A stretch of 64,000 bases of DNA from Halichoerus grypus. Lineage: Eukaryota; Chordata; Mammalia; Carnivora; Phocidae. Made by a program: the position numbers and the translations under genes. The stretch is from assembly GCF_964656455.1 (NCBI RefSeq), contig NC_135717.1:9701033-9765032 (forward strand), given 5' to 3'. Positions 22,058 through 32,385 of the stretch are shown here, one piece after another. Position 1 is the stretch's first letter. Each line of letters begins with the position of its first letter. Under the pieces are notes generated by a model that searched no databases, was not told the origin of the DNA, and saw nothing but the letters and a program-made list of their open reading frames with translations.

Positions 22058-22607
22058 GCTGTTAACCTTAAAAAATAAAACTGCCAGTTACTTATTATTT
22101 TTTAACTAGGCTCCTTGCCCAGTGTGGGGCTTGAACTCGCCACCGGGAAGTGAAGAGTCGCAGGCTTCACCGACTGAGCCAGCCAGGCGCCCCAAAACTG
22201 CCAGTTATTTTACCAGCAAAAAATGGTTTTATTTGGCAAGAAGGGAAAATCACAACCTATGACAAACAAGCTATGGCAAGTCCATTGGAGGAACGCTCTT
22301 TTATGGGGGGAGGGGGGGGAGTTGAGAAGGCTGTTAAAAACAAGTCCATTGGAGGAAACTGGGAGCTCAGAGTCTAGTGGCTTCTCATTGGCTGAGAGGT
22401 GACAGTCTCTCATTGGCTGGGCTGTTGCCGGGGTGTAGGAAAGCCTTTCCTCCTCCTGCTGGATTAGTGAGGTAGAATCAGTTTGCAAGCAGTTTCTTCC
22501 TGTTGGGTTTGCAATTGACCCTGAGTGGTAGGACATGAGAGAACTCCCCCTACTGGTGGCCTCCCGACTCCGTTTTAGTGAGGTTTCCCTTCATTAATTT
22601 TAACACA
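22058..22607 (-). repeat. Solo LTR related to the 11-kb LTR
   Basis: On the minus strand it runs from TGTTGTGTTAAAATTAATG to AGGTTAACA. It has several CCAAT motifs, a TATA-like CCCCATAAAAGAGC, a polyA signal CAAATAAAACC and the shared TTTGCTGGTAAAATAACTGG end. No internal retroviral sequence adjoins it, so it looks like a solo LTR. A short SINE (22091-22193) sits in its 3' end. A duplicated CAAGTCCATTGGAGGAA segment lies at about 22277 and 22340. Confidence 0.75.
22091..22193 (-). repeat. Short CAN SINE in the solo LTR
   Basis: 14-bp duplication AAAACTGCCAGTTA. Confidence 0.95.
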
Positions 22608-22981
22608 ACAGTTGCTTCCGCTCTAGCTTGTCTTTTTGTCCTCTTAACAAAGAGCAAAAGCTTTATTTTTATATATTTATCTCGTATCCAGAGACCTTGT
22701 TAAACTCACTCATTCTAGGAATGTTTTTGTAGATTTCTTGGGATTTTCTACATAGGCAATCATGTCATCTGTAAATAGGGATAGATTTATTCTTTCCTTT
22801 CTGAACTGTACACCTTGCATTTCCTTTTTTTGCCTTACTGCTCTGGCTACAGCTTTGGTCATTAGCTGAATAAGGGTAGTGAGAGCAGCCATTCTTGCTT
22901 CGTTCTGATCTTGGGGTGGAAGCATCCAGTCTTTCACCATTGAGTAGAATGTTAGCTGTAGGTTTTTTTGAAGATGCTCTT

Positions 22982-23181
22982 TTTTTTTTTTTTTAAGATT
23001 TTATTTATTTATTTGTCAGAGAGAGACACAGCGAGAGAGGGAACGAAGCAGGGGGAGTGGGAGAGGGAGAAGCAGGCTTCCCGCGGAGCAGGGTGCCCGA
23101 TACGGGGCTCGATCCCGGGACCCTGGGATCATGACCTGAGCCGAAGGCAGCCGCTTAACGACTGAGCCACCCAGGCGCCCC
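22982..23181 (-). repeat. CAN SINE in L1
   Basis: Duplication GAAGATGCTCTT. Confidence 0.95.
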
Positions 23182-23567
23182 GAAGATGCTCTTAATCAAG
23201 TTGAAGAAGTCCCCCTCTATTCCTATTTTTCAGAGAGTTGTATTTTTTTTTTTTAATCATGAATGAGTGTTGAATTTTGTCAAATGCTTTTTCAGCATCA
23301 GTTGAAATGATTATGTGAGTTTTCTTCTTTAGCTTGTTCATGTGGTGGATTATATTGATTGATTTTTGAATAATGAGCCAGTCTTGCATGCCTAGAATAA
23401 ACTCCATTTGTCATGGTGTATAATTCTTCTTATGTACCCTGCATTTTATTAGCTAACATTTTTGTTGAAGATTTCTGAGTCTGTATTCATGAGCGATAGT
23501 GAAGTTTTCGATTTTTGTATTGTAGTTGTCTGGGTTTGGTATCAGGATAATATTAAACAAAATGTTT

Positions 23568-23639
23568 AAATCTGCCATGATGATCATCCTGTGACCTGAA
23601 ACCAAATCTGCCATGATAATCATTCTGTGACCTGAAACC
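23568..23639. repeat. 36-bp tandem duplication
   Basis: AAATCTGCCATGAT...GACCTGAAACC occurs twice head to tail with two transitions between copies. Confidence 0.9.
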
Positions 23640-24233
23640 TTCTTGAGCACAGCACCCCCCCCCCCACCCATTCTTTCCTTTTCTTTAACCATACCCTTAA
23701 GTACACCCTTGGGGCATAAGGTGCTTGATCCGCCCTGGAGATATGACTATGACACACATGATTCTTAAACATTCTCTTCTTGGGAGGTCCCCCAGCATGT
23801 ACTCCCAGCCTCTAGGGCTGGAAAAGCGGGTCTTAAGGGGAGCGGGGTTGCAGAGATCTACTCATCTTGTGGCAGTGCAGGACATGCTTCTGTTGGTCCC
23901 CTTGATAAGCCCTTTCTGGTCAAGCTGTACTTGTTGGCCTTTTTCTTCAGTCTTACAGCTTCTTCAGCCTTTGGAGGTTGTTTGCAGTTTTGCATATACT
24001 TATTTTTCATAGAACAGAGCTCCTTGTTCTTAGGCCTTTGGAACTGGACTGGATTACACCACTTGCTTTCCTGATTCTCTACCTTGCAGATGGCAGATTG
24101 TGGGACTTTTCGCGGTCTCCGTAACTGGCTGAGCCATTCCTAAAATTTCCCTCTCTCTCTCTCCTTTCTCTGGGTAACCCTGATGAATTCTCCAGTGAAA
24201 ACTGGGCCTGGAAATTCTTTTTTAGGAGTTTTA

Positions 24234-24439
24234 TTGATTTATTTATATTTTTAAAGGATTTATTTATTTAGAGAGAGCATTAGCAGGGGAGGGGCAGAAG
24301 GAGAGGGAGAGAGAATTCTAAGCAGACTCCATGCTGAGTGCGGTGCCTGATGTGGGGTTGATTTCATTATCTTTGAGATTATGACCTGAGCTGAAATTAA
24401 GAGTCAGATGCTTAACTGACTGAACCACCCAGGTGCCCC
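24234..24439 (-). repeat. CAN SINE in L1
   Basis: Older copy; AGGAGTTTTA duplication. Confidence 0.88.
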
Positions 24440-25569
24440 AGGAGTTTTAAAATTACAAATTTAATTTCCTTAATATTTACAGGGCTATTCAAATTATCTA
24501 TTTCATATTGGGTGGGTTGTAGTTTGTGGTGTGGTTTTTTTGTTTGTTTGTTTTTTGTTTTTTAGAAATTGGTCCACTTCATCTAAATTGTTGAGTTAAT
24601 GGGTGTAGAATTGTTCATAATATTTGCTTATTATCCTTTTGATGTCTATAGGGTCTGTATGATAGCTCCTGTTTTATTCCTATTGGTAAGTTGTGTCTTC
24701 TCTTTTTTTCCTTTGTCAGCCTTACTAAAGGCTTGTCATTTTCATCATTTTCTTTCAAAGAAGCAGCTCTTTGTTTCATTGATCTCTATTTTCAAGATCT
24801 TCATTATTTCCTTCCTTCATTTACTTTGGGTTTATTTTGTTTCTCTTTTTCTAAATTCTTGATGTGGGAGCTTAGATTATTGATTTGGGACTTTTCGTCC
24901 TTTCTAACACATGCCTTTAATGCTACCAATTTCCCTCTCAGCACTGCTTTATGAGTCCTACAATTTTGATATTGTTGTATTTTCATTTTCACTTAGTTTA
25001 GTGCATTAAAAAAAATTTCCCTTGACTTATGGCCCCCATGGTTTCTGATGAAAAATTTGCTGTTATTCTAATTGTTTTCCCTTAAAGGCGAGGTGTTGTT
25101 TTTCTCTGGCTGCTTTTAAGAATTTTGCCCTCGGTCTTTTGTTTTCTGCAGTTAATGATTATATTTCTTTGTGTATATTTTTGGGGTGGTTTATCCTGTT
25201 TGAGATTTGCTTTCCTTGAATCTGTAAGTGTATGTCTCTTGCCAAATTTGGGGAATTTTCCGCCATTATTTCTTCAAGTACTTTTCCAGCTCTTCCTTCT
25301 TTTCCTTATCCTTCTGGGACCCTGATGACCTAAATGTTAGATCTTTTGTTACAGTCCCACAGATGCCTGAGGCTCTCTTCATTTTTCTTCCAGTCTATTT
25401 TTTCTTGTTGTTCGGATTGGGTAATATCTATTCTATGCTCACAGATTCTTTCTTCTGTCCTTTCCCTTCTGCTCTTGAGCACATCCACTGAGTTATCATA
25501 TTTTTCAAGTCTTAACTTTCCATTTGTTTCTTCTTTATAACTTACATTTCTTTGCTGAAGTTTTCTTTT

Positions 25570-25766
25570 TTTTTTTTTTTTAAAGATTTTATTTATTCAT
25601 TTGAGAGAGAGAGAGGAGAGCACAAGCAGGGGGCAGGGGGAGCAGGCAGGGAGAAGCAGGCTCCCCACTGAGCAGGGAGCCCAATGCAGGGCTCGATCCC
25701 AGGACCCTGAGATCATGACCCAAGACAAAGGCAGTTGCCCAAAGGACTGAGCCACCCAGGCACCCT
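25570..25766 (-). repeat. CAN SINE in L1
   Basis: Duplication TGAAGTTTTCTTTT. Confidence 0.95.
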
Positions 25767-26884
25767 TGAAGTTTTCTTTTTCATTTGTTTTAAGTGCATT
25801 TGTAATTGCTCATGTAATTATTTTTATCATGGTTGGTTTAAGACGATTTTTGTCAGGAAGTTTCGATATCTCTGTCACCTCGGTGTTGACATCTATTGCT
25901 TGTCTTTTTCATTCAGTTTGAGATCTTCCTGTTTCTTCGAATGATGCATGATTTTCAGTTGAATTCTGGACATTTTTGTATTATGTTCTGAGAGTCTGGA
26001 TCTTACTTAAACCTTCTGTTTTAGATGTTTTATTTTGACACTACAGGAAAAGGACAAGGGGCTTCCTCATATTGGCAGGCAGAAGTAGAAGTTCCAAGTT
26101 CCCCATTTGGCCTTGATTGGCATCTGGGGCAGGGAGGAGGGTGGCTCTTCTTTACTTCTGGACAGGCATGGGAGTTCTGGCTCTTCAGGTAGTTTCTACC
26201 AACGGCATGATGGGGGTGACCTCCTCTGATACAACCCGGTGACGGAGATGTGTGGTGTCTTTGTACTCCCCGGTGAGTGGATGGCTAACTTCCCCATGTG
26301 GTCTCCGCCAACACTGACGGGGTAGGGGTCGTCACCCCACCTTGGTGAGGAGTTGCTTGCTTTGGGACAGCCTTTGGAGGGTAGAAGTCTAGGCTCTGCA
26401 TACATAAATGGTGTGAGTGCGGGTGGCTATTGTCTAAAACTTCTGTCTTTCTAGGCTGCCCTTTTCCTGGTCCTCTGACTAGAGCTTTCTTTGGGGCTTT
26501 GTCTGTGCCCATTGGTGTCTCCCAGTTGCCTGCTTCCTCATTTCCATGTCTGGGATACAGGAAGGAAAAACAAAACCCAGAGCACTCACTGTGTGTCACA
26601 AGGAGCCTGAAGGTGGCTAGCAGGATGGTGACAACGAGGGCATAATATGTCCCTAGCTGGTCTGCCTTCTCTCCACCTTGCAATCTTCCCATGTTTGTTT
26701 TAGCTATAAAGTCCCGGGGCTTTAGTTGTACTTGGCAGAAGGAACAGGGAAAAGTACATCTACTCCATCTTCTTCTAAGAAGTGGAAGTCCGCCACCTAT
26801 TGTCTTACACCTGGCTCTGAGTATGCATTTTCATTACCTGTTCATCCCTTGTAACCACTTGAGTTTGAGACCCCTGGCTTAGAT

Positions 26885-27295
26885 TTTTTTTTTTAAGAGG
26901 TTGTATTTTTTTTTTAATTTTATTTTATTATGTTATGTTAATCACCGTACATTACATCATTAGTTTTTGATGTAGTGTTCCATGATTCATTGTTTGCCTA
27001 TAACACCCAGTGCTCCATTCAATACATGCCCTCTTTAATACCTATCACCAGGCTAACCCATTCCCCCCACCCCCCTCCCCTCTAGAACCCTCAGTTTGTT
27101 TCTCAGAGTCCATAGTCTCTCATGGTTAGTCTCCCCCTCCGATTTCCCCTGATTGACTTTTCCCTTCCTACTATCTTTTTTTTTTAAAACATATAATGTA
27201 TTATTTGTTTCAGAGGTACAGGTCTGTGATTCATCAGTCTTACACAATTCACAGCGCTCACCATAGCACATACCCTCCCCAATGTCCATCTTGGC
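26885..27295 (-). mobile_element. Two adjoining young carnivore L1 3' ends, antisense
   Basis: 26890-27170 is the reverse complement of the carnivore L1 tail (CACCGTACATTACATCATTA ... AACACCCAGTGCTCCATTCA). A second T-run at 27177 begins another 3' UTR piece (TACAGGTCTGTGATTCATCA, CATAGCACATACCCTCCCC). Confidence 0.75.
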
Positions 27296-27999
27296 TTTTA
27301 TAGTTCTGTGTGTTGGCCCTGGATCCCTTACTGGCAACCAAAATGAGAAAAAGGGAGAGGAGAAGAAAGAAACCCAAGGGAAAGTCAGTGGGGATAGGCT
27401 GGGGCTGAGGGCACTGCAGGGGAGAGAGGGACGTGAGACCTCAGTCCTCAGCTCCTGCAGGGTCTTGTGTCCTTACCTCGGGAAGCCTCCCTCTTAGGGA
27501 ATGGAGGGTAATAGACTCTGTTGCATTCTAAGTTTATGTAAGCCTTGGGGACCTTATCATATCTTCATCCAAGCAGCACGAAGTTAAACAAAGCAGCTTT
27601 TGAGGCCCAAGGAGAGAGAAGTTGACTTAAGATAGTTCTCTATCAGAGGTTACTCAACCCTTAGTGTTTCTTGCCTTATCACTGACGGTGGCCACGCTCC
27701 CCTGTCAGCACGGTCCTGGGGCACTGGTGCTCTGACTCTGAGCTCCAACCCAAAGGACAGTCCTGTTGCTGAAGGGGCTCAAATTCCTTTGTGGGCTGAT
27801 GAACAGCCCTGTGGGTGCCAGGTAGCCTTCTCTCCCCACCCCCCCACCCCCCCTGCCAGCCCAGTGCCTGCTTGATGGGCTTGTGACTGCAGAGGCCACT
27901 GTGGCAGGGAGGGAGGCCAGGCAGGGCTTTTTCTCACCAAGGCTGACCACAGTGCCCAACTGGGAGCAAAGTAGGATCAATCCTGAATCTGGTATGGCC
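27296..27999. other. Intergenic sequence between L1 and ERVL-like relic
   Basis: Nothing recognised; probably old retroelement sequence. Confidence 0.4.
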
Positions 28000-29290
28000 C
28001 GTTCCTTCCTTAGGGACCAGCTGGCCTAACGCAAACCCACCACTCCAGACTCCTGTTGGGAGGATGTCAGCAATTTGTCCACACCAGTAGATGCTTATTT
28101 GGGATTTGTATCAGCTCTACTGGTGTATGATGCTTCTGCCAGTAGCACCCTTCATGAGCTCACTAATGCCTCGTACACTGTTCTGATGAATCCCACCATA
28201 TTGCTTCTGATCTAGAAGCTGCTTTACAGCAAAAGAAGCAAGGGCAATGTCCTGAGAGTCCTGCTTTTATCACAGACCCCACCATCTAGAAGCATCTGGC
28301 TCTGCAGGATGATGCAATGGCCTTTGGGGGACGGCGGTGACTCCACCCAGGAGACAACAGCCTGGGAGGTTGGACTGCCATCTGGCAGATGCTTCTACAC
28401 CTTGTGCTGTTTCTCCTGTACGCAGAACACGTGTGCATTCACGGACCGCCCTCCTCCCCTGGTCTGCTAAAGAGGACTCAGTAATTGAGATGGGATTTGC
28501 TCCCCCATCTCATCAATTGGAAGGAGGAGGAATTGCTTGCTGGGGGAAAGACAATGTGGATATACATAATAAAGTGTTGAGGTGGGCAGGACAGGAACAA
28601 CTCTTTAGACCGGGACTGGAAAAGAGGTTTTGGGGGAAGCTTCTAGATCTGCTTAGGATCAGTTGTGGGGTGGGAGGTGGGACGAGTGGAGAGGAAAGGA
28701 GGTTCTCATCTGTTGTAGTAGACCACATATCTCCATACTTTTGACATGTTTCAAAAGGCAAGGGTGGGGTAGGGAGTTCCTCCATACTTCTAGGTCGTGC
28801 TTTGTGAATGGGACATCAAGCCTGCTGAATTAGGTCTCCAGGATCTTGGTGTTATATGTGGATCCAGGAACTGAGGGGCAAAAATGGGGGCGGCGTCACC
28901 CTGAGGAACACCTTATGGTCCACTCTTAGCTATTTTGTGTTCTGAACTCTGCCGAAGAAGGAATGCTCTCGAGGGGGACTGCATGATCACAGGCCCACTA
29001 CACTGGGAAGGAGGGGACCTCCTGGCCATTTGGGGTTCCTTGTGCCCCTATAAGAACAGGCCGAAGGGAATCTCTACAATGGATTAGGCGATTGACTCTG
29101 ACCATGGAAGGTATATCAAGTCACAGTTAGCCAGAGGGGAGCAGAGGCAGTACTTGTAATACCTCAGGGACCCTCCTGAGCATCTACATTCTTCCATCAC
29201 CACTGATAAATGTTCAAAGCAGCCCACCTCCAGGACCACCGAAGCCTAGGAGGCCCAGGATTGAAGGTCAAGCCATCTCCATGGGAGAAG
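28000..29290 (+). mobile_element. ERVL-like internal relic (class III), low certainty
   Basis: This resembles my recollection of ERVL internal consensus, e.g. the CACTGGGAAGGAGGGGACC and TTTGGGGTTCCTTGTGCCCC blocks with the following dUTPase-like part. No intact frame exceeds about 135 codons and no conserved protein motif was certain. Alternative: another LTR-retrotransposon interior. Confidence 0.45.
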
Positions 29291-29603
29291 AGTGCTGGCC
29301 CAGCCTCCAAAGCTGAGCCGTGGAGGGAAGGAGGAGGGGGACACAGCCTGGGATTCGCTGCAGAAACCAAGTTGGCAGCCCACCCACCATCTTGCCACTA
29401 CACTGTAAAATTGCCCTCTTGCCCTTCAAACATATCTTTTAAAGTTGTGAGATATTTCAAACACACAGGAACGTACAAAGAATAATGTAAGAAACACCCA
29501 CGGGACTCCACCACTCAGATCTTATTCCGCTAAAGCCCTTTTATGTCCCCTCACTATCCCTTCACTGTCCTAAAGTTGACATGCCATCTTCCTGTTCATG
29601 TTT

Positions 29604-29606
<3 letters not shown>

Positions 29607-29638
<32 letters not shown>

Positions 29639-29830
29639 TTAAAAGATTTTATTTATTTATTTGACAGAGAGAGACACAGCGAGAGAGGGAACACAAGCAG
29701 GGGCAGAGGGAGAGGGAGAAGCAGGCCTCCCGCCGAGCAGGGAGCCCGATGCGGGGCTCGATCCCAGGACCCTGGGATCATGACCTGAGCCGAAGGCAGA
29801 CGCCTAACGACTGAGCCACCCAGGCGCCCC
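29607..29830 (-). repeat. CAN SINE with TTTA-expanded tail
   Basis: Duplication CCTGTTCATGTTTTTA; the tail is a (TTTA)n tract of about 35 bp. Confidence 0.95.
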
Positions 29831-30649
29831 CCTGTTCATGTTTTTATGTTTTTGCCACTTAGCTCTACATCCACTTATGATACTTAGATCTATTTTGTGC
29901 GTTAAAAATTTCACATAAATGGTCTTAGATTGCACATATCATTTTTCAGTTTGCTTTTTTCGTTGACCTTATGTTTTCACAATTGATCCACGTTTATGCA
30001 AGAAGCTCTAGTTCATTCGTTGTAACTGCTGTGAAGCGTTCCATCAGGTGAGTGTACCACAGTTTCTATCTCTTCTCTCCACGAGTATTTGGATTGTTTC
30101 CCACTTTCGCTATTACAAGTAAGATGTGACACACATCTTTATAAATGCATGTGTGTGAGAGTTTCTTTGGAAGCAAATTGCTGGATTATAAGGTATACGC
30201 ACCTTCCACCTTACCAGCTACTGCTGGGGAGTTCCTATTGCTACACATCCTGCAATACTTCATAGAGTCAGACTTTCTATTTTTATATTTATTCATTTAT
30301 TCATTTATTTATTTGGCCATTCTGTGTCAAGTGGCATCTCATTATTTTGTGTGCATTTCACCGGTTATTAGCGACATTGAACATCTTCCCATTTGTGTAT
30401 CATTCATTTCAGTGTTCACTTCCGTGGGCTACTTTATTGATGGAGTTTGCTTTGTTTTCTATTGGAATGTTTGTCCATTTCTTACCAAGTTATAGAACTT
30501 ACATGTTCTGAATACTAATCATTTGCTGCAAATATCTTCTCCCAGACCGCAGCTTATCTTTTCCCATTTTTATGGAGTCTTTTGCCATGCAGTTTCTTTT
30601 TTTGAGGCCTAAAGTACATTCAGTGAGGTCCTTAAGATGCACAAATCTT

Positions 30650-30765
30650 TATTTCCCCCAAGGATTTTATTTTTAAGTAATCTCTATACCCAGCGTGGGG
30701 CTCAAACTCACAACCCCGAGATCAAGAATTGCATGCTCCACTGACTGATCCAGCCAGGTGCCCCT
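30650..30765 (-). repeat. Short CAN SINE
   Basis: Duplication AAGATGCACAAATCTT/AAAATGCACAAATCTT. Confidence 0.92.
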
Positions 30766-31142
30766 AAAATGCACAAATCTTAAGTACAGCTTGATGAAAT
30801 CTTTACATTTGTATGTACTAGGTAACCACCACCCAGATCAAGACAGCATTTCCATAATCCCAGAAGTTTTCCTGGTGTCCCTTCTCTTTCTGTCTCCCCA
30901 GAGATGGCCACCTCTTTCACCATTGATTACTTTTGCTTGTTTTGATAGTTATATGAATGGAATGAGCATGTACTCATCTGTTTCTAGCTTCTTTAACTCA
31001 GTGTGAGGTCCATGCATGCTGTTGGGTGTGTCAGTGGTTGGTTCCCTCTTCATTGCTGTATAGTATTCCATTGTGTGACTATGTCACAATTCATATTTCA
31101 TTTTTCTTTTGATGAGCATTTGGCTTGTTTCCAATTTCTTTT

Positions 31143-31339
31143 TTTTAAAAAAAGATTTTATTTATTTATTTGACAGAGAGAGAGGTAGCGAGAGCAGGAA
31201 CGCAAGCGGGGGAGTGGGAGAGGGAGAAGCAGACTCCCCGCCGAGCAGGGAGCCCGATGTGGAGCTCGATCCCAGGACCCTGGGATCATGACCTGAGCCG
31301 AAGACAGATGCTTAACGACTGAGCCACCCAGGCTCCCCT
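31143..31339 (-). repeat. CAN SINE
   Basis: Duplication TCCAATTTCTTTT/TCCAATTGCTTTT. Confidence 0.92.
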
Positions 31340-31949
31340 CCAATTGCTTTTCTATTACACATGTGTCCTTGTCTTCCAGGTACATGTGCCTGAGAGTTTC
31401 TCTAGAAGCAGAAATGCTGGGTCATGGGGTATACATACCATTCACCTTATGGGGTATTGCCAAATGATTCTCTAAAATTGTACCAACCACCACTCCCTGC
31501 AGCGTGTTGGAGAGTTTCTGTTGCTGAACATCCCTGCCAACACTTGGTAGTTTTGTTCTTCTGTGGATGTGAAATGGTAACTTACTGTAATTTGCATTTC
31601 TCTGATGGCTAGTGAGGTTGAACACCTTTCATAGATTCATTGGTCATTCCGATTATCTTCTATAGGATGCCAATTCATAGCCTTTGTCTGTCTTTCTGTT
31701 AGGTTGTCTTTTTCTTATAGATTTTGTAGAAGATCTTTATCTATTCTGATTACTAACCATTTGTTGGCTATGTGGGTTGTATAACTTTTTTATTATCTTT
31801 CATCAGGCCAGGTGTTTTTTTTTAGAGATTTTATTTAATTTATTTATTTCTTTTTCTTTAGGTAGGGCTAAGAGAGGCTGGGAGATGGGCTAAGTGGTCT
31901 AGAGGACCCCGGGGCCAGATCCATCCCATCCACCTCTAGTCCCGTCCCC

Positions 31950-32055
31950 ATAGAGATTTTGTTCTTGAGTAATCTCTACACCTGATGTGGGGCTCGAACC
32001 CACAACCCCGAAATCAAGAGTCTCATGCTCTACCGACTGAGCCAGCTGGTCACCC
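31950..32055 (-). repeat. Short CAN SINE
   Basis: Contains GATGTGGGGCTCGAACCC and CTACCGACTGAGCCAGCTGG. Confidence 0.85.
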
Positions 32056-32220
32056 TGATCATGCCAGTTTTTTAATGTGCCCAAGTTTATCAATTTTTTC
32101 ATCTTTCATACCTTTTGAATCTTATTTAAAAATGCTTCCCTAGCTCCAAGAAAGAGATATTCTCCTCTATTTTCTTCTGAAAGTTTTATAATAGTTCTTT
32201 TCATTCAGATGAACTTAATT

Positions 32221-32385
32221 TTATTTAATTTATTTCTAGTTTATATATTTATTTCTAGTTTATATAATTATATATATTTCTAGTTTAGTTTATTTCTGAT
32301 ATATATATATATTAGAATTTATATATTGACTATGAATATTTATATATTTTATATAATATATATGTATATAATATACTATGCTGGT
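32221..32385. repeat. AT-rich low-complexity tract
   Basis: Repeated TTTATTTCTAGTTTATATA-like units followed by (TA)n. Confidence 0.85.

Larger units (their letters stand above)
22610..26860 (-). mobile_element. Old L1 (L1M/HAL1-like), antisense, broken by SINEs
   Basis: Minus-strand fragments of L1 ORF2 occur in the right order: RT FTDDMIAYVENP block (22710-22940), [12 protein letters not shown] block (23192-23407) and a post-endonuclease NNLSSHIKNLEKE block (24804-24992). L1-like 5' sequence follows to about 26860. About 23650-24235 may be a separate LTR-type insertion. SINEs sit at 22982, 24234 and 25570. Confidence 0.65.
29400..32220 (-). mobile_element. Antisense L1 3' fragments with SINE insertions
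   Basis: Two overlapping runs of L1 3' sequence: 29830-30640 (CATCTTTATAAATGCATGTG, GCTGGATTATAAGG) and 30780-32220 (GTATAGTATTCCATTGTGTG, TTTGCATTTCTCTGATGGCT). The repeated motifs suggest two separate L1 insertions. Confidence 0.65.

Noticed and set aside
28337..28744. 135-codon frame as a possible gene
   Set aside because: It falls within the ERVL-like relic and matches no host protein.
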